From Oculatella sp. LEGE 06141 (GTDB taxonomy: Bacteria; Cyanobacteriota; Cyanobacteriia; Elainellales; Elainellaceae), in contig NZ_JADEWO010000048.1 in the NCBI RefSeq assembly GCF_015207605.1, positions 1 to 51,542 on the forward strand: DNA of 51,542 nucleotides. Reading direction: 5' to 3'. The notes beneath the pieces are model-generated. The model saw only the letters and a list, made by a program, of their open reading frames with translations, ran no database searches and had not been told where the DNA came from. The position numbers and the translations under genes were made by a program. Of this stretch, positions 17,300 through 26,731 are shown piece by piece. Numbering within the stretch: the first letter of the stretch is position 1; each line of letters opens with the position of its first letter.

Positions 17300-18832
17300 A
17301 TGCTAAGTACATTGATCTGGTTTCCGGTTCTCGGTGCGATCGCGATCGCCCTTCTTCCCCCGCGCCACTTGAAACTGGCTGCACTCATTATCAGTGGCCT
17401 GGTTCTGTTGTGGACGCTTTGGATTGCCAACCAGTTCGACTTTACCAATCCACTGCTTCAGTTTCGGGAATATTTGCCCTGGCTAGAACCACTCGGTTTG
17501 AACTATCAGTTAGGCGTGGATGGGCTTTCCCTGCCGCTGCTGTTGCTCAATAGTTTATTAACCTGGATTGTCCTTTACAGTAGCCAGGAAGACATTAAAC
17601 GTCCCCGGTTATTTTACAGCTTAATTCTCCTGGTGAGCGGTGCGGTGGCCGGGGCATTTCTGGCGCAGAATTTGCTGCTGTTTTTCCTGTTCTACGAAGT
17701 GGAGTTAGTTCCGTTCTATTTACTAATTTCGATTTGGGGTGGCGAAAAGCGAAATTATGCTGCCATTAAATTTCTGCTTTACACGGCTGTCTCTGGCGCT
17801 TTAATTTTAGTGGCGTTTTTGGGGGTAGTCTGGCTGCAAGGAGCAAACAGCTTTGCCTACGAAGCGCTGATGGGACAATCGTTACCCCTGTGGCTACAGA
17901 TTGTTTTCTTGAGTCTGGTGCTGGTTGGGTTTGGCATCAAAATTCCCCTGGTGCCGCTGCACACCTGGTTGCCCGATACCTATGTGGCTGCATCCGCTCC
18001 GGTTGCTATTCTTTTGGGTGGAGTGCTGGCAAAGTTGGGAGCCTACGGTATTTTCCGCTTTGGTTTGGGGCTATTTCCAGAAGCCTGGGCAACCCTGGCT
18101 CCGGGATTAGCCACCTGGGCAACGGTGAGCGTGCTGTATGGTGCAACTATTGCGATCGCCCAAAAAGACATCAAGCGCATGGTGGCCTACAGCTCGATCG
18201 GTCACATGGGGTACATCCTGCTGGGGGGTGCGGCATTAACGGCTTTAAGCCTGGTGGGAGCCGTGGCTCAGATGGTGGCACATGGGTTAATTCTGGCAAT
18301 TTTGTTCCATCTGGTCGGTGTGGTAGAAACAAAAGTCGGAACACGCGATCTGGATGTTCTCAACGGTTTGATGAATCCGGTACGCGGATTGCCCCTGGTA
18401 AGCGCTCTGTTGGTTTTGGGCGGAATGGCCAGTGCTGGAATTCCTGGGTTAGTTGGCTTTGTATCCGAATTTTTGGTGTTCCAGGGCAGCTACTCGGTGT
18501 TTCCAGTGCAAACGCTGCTCTGCGTTGTTGGTACGGGGTTGACCGCTGTGTATTTCGTGATTTTGTTGAACCGCACCTGCTTTGGCAAATTGGACAATGC
18601 GATCGCCTACTTCCCCAAAGTCGAGTGGCGAGAACGCGTTCCGGCCTTGATTCTGGCTATCACCATCGTCTTTTTAGGAATTCAACCCACCTGGTTGGTG
18701 CGCTGGAGTGAATCCACCACCCTCTCAATGGTGGCCGCTGTTCCTATCCTGGCTCAACCAACGATCGCTCAGGCTTCAGAGGCACCTGAGGCTAGTTCAA
18801 ACCCAGTTTCTCAAGGAGTGACAACACGATGA
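17300..18832 (+). CDS. ndhD3: NDH-1MS proton-pumping subunit NdhD3
   Basis: 510-aa NuoM/ND4-family antiporter-like subunit with about 14 helices. Landmarks are LLFFLFYEVELVPFYLLISI with its membrane glutamate, KIPLVPLHTWLPDTYVAAS, and QKDIKRMVAYSSIGHMG. It pairs with NdhF3 in the distal membrane arm of NDH-1MS. Its stop codon overlaps the cupA start (ATGA at 18829-18832), so translation is coupled. Confidence 0.92.
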   Translation: MLSTLIWFPVLGAIAIALLPPRHLKLAALIISGLVLLWTLWIANQFDFTNPLLQFREYLPWLEPLGLNYQLGVDGLSLPLLLLNSLLTWIVLYSSQEDIKRPRLFYSLILLVSGAVAGAFLAQNLLLFFLFYEVELVPFYLLISIWGGEKRNYAAIKFLLYTAVSGALILVAFLGVVWLQGANSFAYEALMGQSLPLWLQIVFLSLVLVGFGIKIPLVPLHTWLPDTYVAASAPVAILLGGVLAKLGAYGIFRFGLGLFPEAWATLAPGLATWATVSVLYGATIAIAQKDIKRMVAYSSIGHMGYILLGGAALTALSLVGAVAQMVAHGLILAILFHLVGVVETKVGTRDLDVLNGLMNPVRGLPLVSALLVLGGMASAGIPGLVGFVSEFLVFQGSYSVFPVQTLLCVVGTGLTAVYFVILLNRTCFGKLDNAIAYFPKVEWRERVPALILAITIVFLGIQPTWLVRWSESTTLSMVAAVPILAQPTIAQASEAPEASSNPVSQGVTTR

Positions 18833-20124
18833 CAACTGAAACCCTTTCCAAACCGCTTATTCCACCGTCTACCCACGAATTTGCTGATGTCATTCACCGT
18901 TTAGAAGCGGGTGGCTCTATGCTGCCCGACACGCCAGAAAACCTGATGCAAATCATTGGAATTTACAAGGCGTATGCGGTACCAATGGATTTTTACTGGC
19001 GGGACTTGCTTTACATTGCCGAGCATGTGTTTCTCAATCCATTACCTGCGCTTAAATACGTCCTGCCCCAAGAGTATCTAGACCTGCACAATCACTACGC
19101 TGGTGATGATGCCGACTTACGCATTTGGCGAGGGGAGGCGACTGCCCATCCAGAACTGCTGGAATTCATTGAAAAAGGAGAACTGAAGCAGAAATTACCC
19201 AAGCTGTTGCATCATTTGTGGCACGATCGCATCAATATGGAATTTGCCGAAGCCTGTATGCGAGCCATGTTCTGGCATCGGGGTATGGGTGGACAGTTTG
19301 ACCCGTATCTGGATAGTGATGAGTACAAAGCCAATGCCGATCGCGCCATTCGAGCCTACTTCCAGGGCAACCCGCTGATGCTGGGACTGTATAACCTGTT
19401 CCCGGAAATGTTTTTGGAGCAGGTGCGAGAATTGTCCTACTATGCCAATTTAGGATTGTTCTGGGAAGTGATGGCACCTGTCTTTTTTGAGATGTCTGAC
19501 CTGTATGATGAAGGAAAGCTGACGACCGTCCCAGAGGCTATGAATTTTCTGGTGAACGGCATTTTTGCGATCGCGGGTCGTCCCATTTATCATCACGTTT
19601 ACATTCGGGGAGAATGCTACGAAATTATCCCCAAATCAAAGGGTTTTATGTGGCTGTACGAAGCGGCTCTTCCGTATGTGGAAGCAGTGTTCTACCGCAC
19701 CTCTCCCTTCCGGGGTACCAAGTCTTACAACGCACAGGCCAGACAAGTTCCCACGGATCAAAAGGATTTTCACTACGGTATTCTCTATGCTGATGTGTTT
19801 CCCGTTGGTTCCGCAGGTATTCCGCCTACACTATTGATGCAGGACATGCTGCATTTCTTGCCGCCTTACTTGCTGGATTACTACAACCAATACTGCCGGG
19901 GCGAAGATGACATGCTGATTCAATTAGGAGTGAGCTTTCAGCGATCGATGTACAACGTCACCTCTGCGGTTATTCAGGCATTACGCACTGCATTGCTTTA
20001 TCCTCTGGATGACCCCAACCCCAGGCATCTGATCGCCAATCGCCAGTTTTTTGAAGCACAGATCGATCGCTTCACCCGTCCAGAAGCTCGGCTACGAGAC
20101 ATTCAGAAACAAGACTATCGTTAG
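18829..20124 (+). CDS. cupA: CO2 hydration protein CupA (ChpY)
   Basis: 431-aa soluble-looking protein of the CupA/CupB (ChpY/ChpX) family that docks on NdhF3/NdhD3 and hydrates CO2 to bicarbonate on the cytoplasmic side of the thylakoid membrane, driven by NDH-1 electron flow. Recognisable stretches are [20 protein letters not shown] and [20 protein letters not shown], with several His/Cys/Asp residues that could hold zinc. No signal peptide. The start overlaps the ndhD3 stop by 4 bp. Confidence 0.92.
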   Translation: MTTETLSKPLIPPSTHEFADVIHRLEAGGSMLPDTPENLMQIIGIYKAYAVPMDFYWRDLLYIAEHVFLNPLPALKYVLPQEYLDLHNHYAGDDADLRIWRGEATAHPELLEFIEKGELKQKLPKLLHHLWHDRINMEFAEACMRAMFWHRGMGGQFDPYLDSDEYKANADRAIRAYFQGNPLMLGLYNLFPEMFLEQVRELSYYANLGLFWEVMAPVFFEMSDLYDEGKLTTVPEAMNFLVNGIFAIAGRPIYHHVYIRGECYEIIPKSKGFMWLYEAALPYVEAVFYRTSPFRGTKSYNAQARQVPTDQKDFHYGILYADVFPVGSAGIPPTLLMQDMLHFLPPYLLDYYNQYCRGEDDMLIQLGVSFQRSMYNVTSAVIQALRTALLYPLDDPNPRHLIANRQFFEAQIDRFTRPEARLRDIQKQDYR

Positions 20125-20197
20125 GCTGTTGGCCATTCGTTATGAGCCAACAACCAATGGTAACTGCTTTAACACCCTAAGCTACGAGGTCAATGGA

Positions 20198-20599
20198 ATG
20201 GCTGATATTGTTGATATTGCTGTGAATGCAGACGGTTTCAAAACGTTAGTGACGGCAGTTCATGTTGCTAACTTAGTTGAGACTCTAAAAAGTCCAGGCC
20301 CCTTTACAGTGTTTGCTCCCAATGATGATGCCTTTGCCAAACTCCCCCCCGGCACCATACAAACACTGGTGCAAAACGCGCCTCAACTGGCTCGAATTCT
20401 GACGTTTCACGTGGTTCCTGGCAAGTGGATGAAAGCGGATCTAGAACAGGTAGATTCAGTCATTTCGTTTGAAGGGTCGCCCATTCGAATTGATACTTCG
20501 GATGGGTTTGAGGTTAAGAACGCAACGGTACTGGCTGCCGATATCGAAGCAGACAATGGGGTAATTCACGTTCTCGATCGCGTCATTTTGATGGGGTAG
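20198..20599 (+). CDS. cupS: NDH-1MS subunit CupS, fasciclin-like
   Basis: 133-aa single fasciclin (FAS1) domain: [19 protein letters not shown], the H1-like [13 protein letters not shown] and the [18 protein letters not shown] strands near the end. CupS is the small soluble subunit of NDH-1MS and has a fasciclin-like fold. No export signal is present, as expected. ATG 20198 is preferred over a longer upstream frame because ACGAGGT lies 8-10 bp before it and the fold starts there. It lies 73 bp after cupA and closes the carbon-uptake block. Confidence 0.9.
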   Translation: MADIVDIAVNADGFKTLVTAVHVANLVETLKSPGPFTVFAPNDDAFAKLPPGTIQTLVQNAPQLARILTFHVVPGKWMKADLEQVDSVISFEGSPIRIDTSDGFEVKNATVLAADIEADNGVIHVLDRVILMG

Positions 20600-20691
20600 T
20601 TTAGAGGGCAATGCCGCTCTATTCAAGTCAATTTGGATAAGTAGCGGATAGGGGTGGATTCTCATTGATGCCCAATGACACCATGCAATCC

Positions 20692-21228
20692 CTAACTTTC
20701 TGTGGTTGCCATCTCACGGTTCTGTAATGCGTTAGCGGTTGCGGTGGCTGGATGTTGTGCTATTAGCACCGAGCAAGGAGCATGATGCATCACATAATTA
20801 CTGACACTGCCCAAAACCAACTCGCTTACCCCTGAGCGCCCTCGACGACCCAGAATAATTAGATCGGCTCCCCAGGTACGAGCGATCGCACAAATTATTC
20901 GTCCTGGCTCACCAATGTTTTGGGTAAATTCGGTTGCAACTCCAACGGCCTCTGCTTCCGATGTGAGCGATCGCAATATTGCCAGTCTGCGTTTTTCATA
21001 GTCTGCGAGTTCTTCTTGCCAGCGCTGAAGAGCTTCATTGTAAAGCGCCGAGTAATACGCCTCAACAGCAGGGTAGATTGGCGCATGAGGATAATCTCTA
21101 TCGACTGGATTTAGCACATGCAACAACAACAGCCTGCTACGCATTGCTTTTGCCAGGTCTAAAGCATTGTGAAAGACCTGCTCACTAAAATCAGAATCGT
21201 CGAGTGCCACCAAAATGTGGTGAAACAT
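20692..21228 (-). CDS. Universal stress protein (UspA family)
   Basis: 178 aa. The start ATG at 21228 is chosen because GGGAGAAG precedes it and the fold begins at FHHILVALDDS. The ATP-binding loop GRRGRSGVSELVLGSVS (Gly-x2-Gly-x9-Gly-Ser) is intact, so it is of the nucleotide-binding class. Compared with minimal Usp proteins it has an about 25-residue insertion after the second strand (DYPHAPIYPAVEAYYSALYN) and an Ala/Thr-rich tail. It converges on cupS and lies downstream of the kinase-regulator pair on the same strand. Its target is unknown. Confidence 0.88.
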   Translation of the reverse strand: MFHHILVALDDSDFSEQVFHNALDLAKAMRSRLLLLHVLNPVDRDYPHAPIYPAVEAYYSALYNEALQRWQEELADYEKRRLAILRSLTSEAEAVGVATEFTQNIGEPGRIICAIARTWGADLIILGRRGRSGVSELVLGSVSNYVMHHAPCSVLIAQHPATATANALQNREMATTES

Positions 21229-21359
21229 GGTTCTTCTCCCGTCTGTTTTACACGTCTCAAAATAAGCCTGGGAGGTTGAGCAAAATAGACGATTGGTTTT
21301 ACACAATCCCCCAATCTAGATTTAATCCGCTCAGTCTCTCCAACCCTTGAGTTTCAGAT

Positions 21360-21408
21360 GAAGCATCAAGAAGGCTGATGGCCGTTCTTTCGGGCTTTCT
21401 GGTGCTTC
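21360..21408. terminator. Strong hairpin between the regulator gene and usp
   Basis: GAAGCATCA...(loop)...TGGTGCTTC extends to a stem of about 15 bp with one bulge and G-T pairs. It lies 58 bp beyond the stop of the response-regulator gene (minus strand) and 130 bp before usp. There is no T-run directly after the stem, so it may be a processing or mRNA-stability structure rather than an intrinsic terminator. Confidence 0.45.
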
Positions 21409-21416
21409 ACACTATT

Positions 21417-21450
21417 AGTTATAGAAGAAGAGTTTGAGGAACTTGTGAGG
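21417..21450. repeat. 34-bp element, copy 1 (3' of the regulator gene)
   Basis: It matches 25830-25863 at 31 of 34 positions. The shared core is GGAACTTGTGAGG at the end next to the gene. This copy lies 15 bp beyond the stop codon of the response regulator; the second lies 7 bp beyond the desaturase stop, same orientation. It is non-coding. It may be an end of a mobile element or a 3'-UTR motif. Confidence 0.7.
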
Positions 21451-21465
21451 TGTCTGGGGATGGAC

Positions 21466-22335
21466 TCAATCCTTCAGCCGATTCAACCGCTGAAGTGCTT
21501 TCATTTGCTGCTGCAACAGTTGAGCGCGATGCAGGAACAGATTTCGCTCTGCTACTCGTCGTTGGGTATCGTCTTGAAATACAATGATCACGCCTGTTAG
21601 CTTTCCCCTATGCTCCATCAATGAGGCCATACTGTTGGTTACGGGACGCATTGTGCCATCCCTGGCAACGAGTAGAACCTGCTCATCCAGACAAAAAAGG
21701 CTGCCCTGTTGAATCGTTACCGTTGCCAAATTCTCGATTTGTACCTGCGTTTCCTCGTCAATGAGGTTAAACACAGTCATTAATGCTTGACCGTGCGCTT
21801 CGTTTTGCGGCCAACCTGTGAGAATTTCAGCCGTCCGGTTCAGGTAGTTCACCCGGCATTGGGTATCTACCACAATTACTCCATCGTTTATTTGTCGTAG
21901 CGCAACGTTCAGGAACTGCTCTCGTTCGTGACGGTTCAAGGCTGTTTCAATTGCCACATACAGTTCTTTCTCCTTGACCGGTTTGAGAATGTAGCCAAAG
22001 GGAAACGTTTCTTTGGCTCGCTCCAGGGTACTCCTATCAGAATGCCCGGTGACGTAAATAACTGGAATTTGCAGTTGGTTCCAGATATGTTCAGCCGCAT
22101 GGATGCCATCCATTTGCCCCTGAAGCCGAATATCCATCAGTACTAAATCGGGTTGAAGCGCCCTTGCTTTTGCGATCGCCTCTTCGGCCACACAGGCAAT
22201 GTCTAAAACGCTATAGCCCAATGCTTCCAGGTTCTCCTGCAACGTTGCTGCAATGATGTATTCATCTTCAACAATCAAAATGCGAACCATTTGGGAAGAA
22301 CCAATGTGGGATTGAGTTGGGTTGCTCACCTTCAT
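21466..22335 (-). CDS. Response regulator with C-terminal PAS domain
   Basis: 289 aa. Residues 17-137 are a receiver domain: acidic pair in IVEDEYI, phospho-acceptor D68 (LVLMDIRLQG), T in YVTGHSD, K in ILKPVKE. Residues about 140-265 are a PAS domain (NDGVIVVDTQCRVNYLNRTA; FQDDTQRR at its end), then a coiled-coil tail. No DNA-binding or enzyme domain, so output is by protein contact. ATG overlaps the stop of the large kinase gene (ATGA at 22332-22335), so the two are a cognate pair. In Synechocystis an ethylene-receptor-like kinase is also followed by a regulator gene, though that one has a DNA-binding domain. Confidence 0.88.
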   Translation of the reverse strand: MKVSNPTQSHIGSSQMVRILIVEDEYIIAATLQENLEALGYSVLDIACVAEEAIAKARALQPDLVLMDIRLQGQMDGIHAAEHIWNQLQIPVIYVTGHSDRSTLERAKETFPFGYILKPVKEKELYVAIETALNRHEREQFLNVALRQINDGVIVVDTQCRVNYLNRTAEILTGWPQNEAHGQALMTVFNLIDEETQVQIENLATVTIQQGSLFCLDEQVLLVARDGTMRPVTNSMASLMEHRGKLTGVIIVFQDDTQRRVAERNLFLHRAQLLQQQMKALQRLNRLKD

Positions 22336-25307
22336 TTCTTTTGTTTTATAAACGTAATTCTAAACGTTGTCCCCTGTTCAGCATCCATAGCCAGGGTTCC
22401 CTGAAGCTGCTTGACCAGTCCTTGAATCAGAGAGATGCCCAGCGTTTTGGGTTGGTTAAAGTCAAAGCCTGAAGGGCAACCCACTCCGTTATCTCGTACG
22501 CTCAGCGTCAGGGTCTGGTTTTGGTTTTGATGCAGTGAAACTTGAATTTCACCCATTTGAGTCGTCGAAAAGGCGTGCTTTAGCGAATTGGATACCAGTT
22601 CATTGATAATCAAACCGCAGGGAATAGCTCGATCAATATCCAGTAAAACATCATCGACTTGAGTGATTAGTTTGATTTGCTTGGAGTGAATGTTGTAGGA
22701 ATCAAACAAATGGGCAGTGAGATCGAGGATATATTGCGAAAAGTCGATGTTTGCCAGGTCGTCGGAGCAGTATAGCTTTTCGTGAACTAAGGCGATCGAG
22801 GCAATTCGATTCTGGCTCTCTTTTAACGTTTGTACAACCTGTGGATCGAGCGATCGCCGCACCTGCATTTGCAGCAACCCATCCACAATCCCCAGATTGT
22901 TTTTGACCCGATGGTGAATTTCCTTGAGCAATACTTCTTTCTCCTGAAGCGATGCTTTAATCTGCTCCTCTGCCCGCTTTTGTTCAGTAATGTCTTGCTG
23001 CACAGCGACCATTACAGTTCCATGCTGAGGATGCTGGAAGATCGAAGTGGTTGCTCTGCACCAAAAGGGTGTGCCATCTTTCTTGACATTATGAATCTCA
23101 TAGGTGACCTCACCATCCTGAGTGACCGCCTCAGTAATCTTCTGATTGACCGCGACTGCACTGAGGGTTCCATCGCCATAGTTCACAATTGATACATGCT
23201 GATCGTTGAGTTCCCCTGCATGGTAGCCAAACATTTGCTCAAACTTGGGGTTGGCATAAACAATTATGCCATCAGCAACCCTGGCCATACAAACGCCTTC
23301 AGCCATATTGCTGACAATAATACTCTGAAGCTCTAGCTTCATCTCCGCCTGTTTTAGTCTGGTGATGTTCCTCAGGCTGATTACCACTCCAGAAATAGTC
23401 TGGCTGACATCAAAATATGGATCGCAGGTAATGCTTAAAAAGTGTGATCCGGATGCTGCAAAGTCTGCCCATAGTTCATACTGAACGGCCTGTCCTGCTA
23501 AACATTGGTCGAGCAGAGGCTGGATTGTGTTCAATATTGCCTGTGGCATGATGTCGTTGATGGAGCGCCCTATAATGTCGTCTTGCCGTTTGTTGTGCAA
23601 GTTTAGATAGGCTTGATTAACCACCTGGCAAACATAGCTGCGATCGAGTAACAAAATAGCGTCTGTTGTTGCTGATACAATTCGCTCGTATCGTTGGAGG
23701 GCTTCTTCAGCCCGTTTGCGATCGCTAATATCTGTGAGAGAGCCGACCGCCCGCAACGGGTTGCCCTGTTCGTCCCAGAGCGCCTGACCCTTTGCCAGTA
23801 GCCATTTGTAGCTGCCGTCTTTGCATCTCATGCGGTACTCACAGGTGTAGTTTGACGATCGGTGCTCCAGGTGTGCCTGAAACGTAGTGTGTACCCTGCT
23901 TACGTCTTTTATGTGAATATACGTAAGCCATTTGTCAAATGTATTACTTTCATTATAACCGTATCCTGTTAACTCCAGACAGCGAGGAGATAGATAGTGT
24001 TCGTTCGTTTGCAGGTTGTGATCCCAGATGCCATCGTTGCTGCCAGAGATCGCTAGCTGCCACCGTTCTTCGCTCTGGCGTAGAGTTTCCTCTGTCTGTT
24101 TGAGGTCATTGATATCTAGCCGAATGCCATTCCAGATCACCCGACCATCGTCCAAGCGGCGAGGAGTGGAACACAACCGCAACCAGCGGATCTCTCCACT
24201 GGCTGACCGCTCTCGCACCTGAATATCAAATAAGGACAGATTCCGAGCCGATTCCTCTCCTTTTTGAATTACATAGGGAAGGTCATCTTCCACCAGGAGA
24301 TTAAACATGAGTCTAGAGTCTGCTATGACGGCTTCTGGCTTTAGCCCACTTGCTCGCTCAATGCCAGCACTGACGTAGGTAAAGCGATAGCAACCATTCT
24401 GTTCGCGCATCAGTTGGTACAGGTAGCCGTTGGGAATGTTGTCTCCGATCGCCCGCAAAAAGGCTTCTTGCTCTTGCAATGACTGTTCTGCTCGTTTGCG
24501 ATCGCTGATATCCGTTACCCGCACCAGGTGCATCATCCGTTCAGCCACCGTAATGGACTTGGCTGCGATATTCCCCCAGAAGACATGGCCCTGGCAGGTC
24601 ACATACTCAATTTCTCGGCTCCAAAACCCCTGCGACTGTATGTCTGCCGTAATGTCATTCAACTCATCCTGAGAAAAGGGATAACGTTGCAGTGTATGTC
24701 CTTCAATGCCAATTAAACTAGTTTTATCAACCGCTTGAAAGAGGTCTACCGCCTGTCGATTGCAATCAAGGGTGAGTAAGGTTTGCGGATCGACCAGAAA
24801 TAGAGCATCCGCAGATTCATTAAAAATAGCCTCTCGTAAATCTCTGGTACGAATGAGTTCTGCTTCAATGCGCTGGCGTTCTGCAATGTCTTTTAGGAGC
24901 CAATCGTCCACAACTAAAGCGGTGGAAAGTGCCAGTATTTTGGGCACAGTTGGCACTAGCAGCACTGCTGTCGAGATGGAAACCGTAGCCGTCATCAATT
25001 GGATTGCTCCAGCCAGCCAATAGTCTGGATGCCAGATCGTCCAGATCGACATCAGGTGAGTGGCTCCATTGGCCGTGAGAAAGGCGCTAAACAGCAGCAA
25101 GACCCAGTTGAACGGCAGGTCTTGCTGCCGACGAACAATGTACAGCGTTAGTGGAATGGAGCAGGAGGCAAGGGCAATCAAGGCATCTGAAAGAACATGT
25201 AGCCCCACAAACTCAGGCTTCCAGAGGCTGTATTGCCGATCAGCAAGCAACAGACCAGCTTCTAAGAGGGATTTAATAGATTCAGTGGCATCCTTTCCCA
25301 AATCCAT
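22332..25307 (-). CDS. Ethylene-receptor-like multi-PAS sensor histidine kinase
   Basis: 991 aa. Residues 35-125 form three membrane helices of the ethylene-sensor type: LSDALIALASCSIPL, then FNWVLLLFSAFLTANGATHLMSIWTIW. D41 and H84 correspond to plant ETR1 D25 and H69, but N80 replaces the copper ligand C65 and S48 replaces Y32; a cysteine (C49) appears one position later in helix 1. Five PAS/PAC units follow (roughly 155-275, 280-405, 410-530, 535-655, 655-785). The kinase core is HisKA_2 type (KEIHHRVKNNL, phospho-His 798/799) plus HATPase with NELVSNSLKHAF and DNGVG. GGAGG precedes the ATG. It overlaps its regulator by 4 bp. It probably resides in the plasma membrane; the ligand may be ethylene, another gas, or light if a bilin-binding Cys exists in a PAS-like region, but no GAF domain is seen. 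Confidence 0.88.
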   Translation of the reverse strand: MDLGKDATESIKSLLEAGLLLADRQYSLWKPEFVGLHVLSDALIALASCSIPLTLYIVRRQQDLPFNWVLLLFSAFLTANGATHLMSIWTIWHPDYWLAGAIQLMTATVSISTAVLLVPTVPKILALSTALVVDDWLLKDIAERQRIEAELIRTRDLREAIFNESADALFLVDPQTLLTLDCNRQAVDLFQAVDKTSLIGIEGHTLQRYPFSQDELNDITADIQSQGFWSREIEYVTCQGHVFWGNIAAKSITVAERMMHLVRVTDISDRKRAEQSLQEQEAFLRAIGDNIPNGYLYQLMREQNGCYRFTYVSAGIERASGLKPEAVIADSRLMFNLLVEDDLPYVIQKGEESARNLSLFDIQVRERSASGEIRWLRLCSTPRRLDDGRVIWNGIRLDINDLKQTEETLRQSEERWQLAISGSNDGIWDHNLQTNEHYLSPRCLELTGYGYNESNTFDKWLTYIHIKDVSRVHTTFQAHLEHRSSNYTCEYRMRCKDGSYKWLLAKGQALWDEQGNPLRAVGSLTDISDRKRAEEALQRYERIVSATTDAILLLDRSYVCQVVNQAYLNLHNKRQDDIIGRSINDIMPQAILNTIQPLLDQCLAGQAVQYELWADFAASGSHFLSITCDPYFDVSQTISGVVISLRNITRLKQAEMKLELQSIIVSNMAEGVCMARVADGIIVYANPKFEQMFGYHAGELNDQHVSIVNYGDGTLSAVAVNQKITEAVTQDGEVTYEIHNVKKDGTPFWCRATTSIFQHPQHGTVMVAVQQDITEQKRAEEQIKASLQEKEVLLKEIHHRVKNNLGIVDGLLQMQVRRSLDPQVVQTLKESQNRIASIALVHEKLYCSDDLANIDFSQYILDLTAHLFDSYNIHSKQIKLITQVDDVLLDIDRAIPCGLIINELVSNSLKHAFSTTQMGEIQVSLHQNQNQTLTLSVRDNGVGCPSGFDFNQPKTLGISLIQGLVKQLQGTLAMDAEQGTTFRITFIKQKK

Positions 25308-25458
25308 ACTTTAACCTCCTAATGCCTTAATCATTCCTGGCGAGACGAGCAATGAAGGATAAAGAACTGTTTTTCCTTACAAAAGTTTATAAATTTGGTA
25401 CAAAAGTAACTCGATCGCTCTTAGCTCGACTTTATCCATTTGAAATTGAGGCCATTCT

Positions 25459-25553
25459 TACAGCAGTTCTCAATCGAGTCAGCCACAGTCTCGCCAAGAT
25501 GGGTGTGGGGTGTAGGGTTTAAGGCGTGGTGAATGCAAATGAAAATGGCTGTA
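25459..25553. mobile_element. MITE-like repeat, copy 2
   Basis: Best-preserved ends of the three copies: TTACAGCAGTTCTCAAT on the left and, complemented, TTACAGCCATTTTCATT on the right, with TA at both edges. The interior shares GAGTCAGCCACAGTCTCGCC and TGTGGGGTGTAGGG with the other copies. It lies upstream of the ethylene-receptor-like kinase gene, about 150 bp before its ATG, and could influence its promoter. Confidence 0.78.
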
Positions 25554-25829
25554 ATTCAGTCTGGATCAAGCTCAGGTTCTAGACCGTTTCAAACATCAGA
25601 TACCACCGACATTGAAAAACGTCAGGAGCGGATTCTGAAGTGCCAGAACTAGCAATGACAATAGGTTCTAGAATTTGGATACAGTCGAGCTTAGAGGTTG
25701 CTTAGAACGTATCAAACGTGCGAGGGCGTAGCATTCGGCTCATGAGAACTCTTCTGACGAAGGTAGCTCTGATGAGCAAACAGCGCATTGGACAAAAGCC
25801 GACTGAGTCGATGTTTTGTACCTTGCATC
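25554..25829. other. Intergenic DNA between kinase promoter and desaturase 3' end
   Basis: No gene is supported. A 108-codon minus-strand frame (25740-26066) overlaps the desaturase antisense-in-frame shadow and has no domain. The segment probably holds decayed sequence. Confidence 0.4.
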
Positions 25830-25863
25830 AGTTATAGGAGAAGATTTTGGGGAACTTGTGAGG
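25830..25863. repeat. 34-bp element, copy 2 (3' of the desaturase gene)
   Basis: Three differences from the copy at 21417-21450, same orientation, 7 bp beyond the desaturase stop codon. See the first copy for discussion. Confidence 0.7.
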
Positions 25864-25870
25864 ATGGCAA

Positions 25871-26731
25871 TTAATGGTATCCCTTGCCAACCATTGCTTC
25901 CTGGGGCGGCATGACAACTTTGCGAGCTAACCCGACCCGCTTGAATAGCCAGATAACCCACCAGGTGACATCCAGTTCCCACCAGCGCCAGCCCGCCTTT
26001 GCTACAGTCGGATGAGCATGATGGTTGTTGTGCCAGCCTTCCCCATAGGTAAAAATTGCAGCCCACCAGAGATTGCGAGAATTATCTTCTACCTCAAAGG
26101 TACGATAGCCCCACATATGGGTTACAGAATTAATCATCCAGGTGGTATGCCAGAGCAAGACGATTCGAACAAACACGCCATATACGACAAACGACCATCC
26201 CCCCAGTGCATACAGCAGTAGAGCAATGGGAATTTGTAAGAGGACAAAGTAGCGATTCAGCCAGCGATAAACCGGATCGCGTGCCAAGTCAGGCGCAAAC
26301 CGTTTGTATTGCTCATAGTTAAAGAATTTCGAGCGGGGATAAAAGATCCACAGCATGTGGCTCCACCAAAATCCCTTACGGGCAGAGTAGGGATCTTTCT
26401 GTTCATCTTCGGTGTAGGCATGATGTAAACGGTGTCCAGCCACCCAGAAGATCGGCCCTCCTTGTAGAGCCGATGCCCCAATTAAGGCGATCGCATACTC
26501 CAACCATTTAGGCACCTGAAAACTGCGATGGCTCAAAAGCCGATGGTAGCCCAAACAGATGCCAATACTGCCAAACAGCCAGTGTAGAAATAGAGTCAAT
26601 CCTAGAGCCGACCAGGAGAAAAACCAGGGAGCCATCAAGGCTACAGCATGAACACTGGCGAAAAAGACCACAGCTAACCAGTTTAGCCTCAGGTGCTCTT
26701 CAGAGGCTGTTGATACATTATTCACTGTCAT
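25871..26731 (-). CDS. desC: Acyl-lipid delta-9-type fatty acid desaturase
   Basis: 286 aa, membrane di-iron desaturase that inserts the first double bond into glycerolipid-bound acyl chains. All three histidine boxes are present: HRLLSH (63-68), HRLHH (100-104), HNNHH (234-238), plus H205 in NSVTHMWG. Four main hydrophobic helices. GPIFWVAGHRLHHAYTEDEQ is typical of DesC-type enzymes. ATG 26731 is chosen because AAGGAT precedes it; an upstream in-frame start adds 17 non-conserved residues. It shares strand and region with hemN and the heme oxygenase, which suggests a low-oxygen-related isoform, but that is inference from position only. Confidence 0.88.
   Translation of the reverse strand: MTVNNVSTASEEHLRLNWLAVVFFASVHAVALMAPWFFSWSALGLTLFLHWLFGSIGICLGYHRLLSHRSFQVPKWLEYAIALIGASALQGGPIFWVAGHRLHHAYTEDEQKDPYSARKGFWWSHMLWIFYPRSKFFNYEQYKRFAPDLARDPVYRWLNRYFVLLQIPIALLLYALGGWSFVVYGVFVRIVLLWHTTWMINSVTHMWGYRTFEVEDNSRNLWWAAIFTYGEGWHNNHHAHPTVAKAGWRWWELDVTWWVIWLFKRVGLARKVVMPPQEAMVGKGYH

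Noticed and set aside
17890-18711. 273-codon frame inside ndhD3
   Set aside because: It overlaps a clear ndhD3 in another frame and has no recognisable fold.
25740-26066. 108-codon minus frame overlapping the desaturase end
   Set aside because: It is an alternate-frame shadow of the desaturase with no domain.
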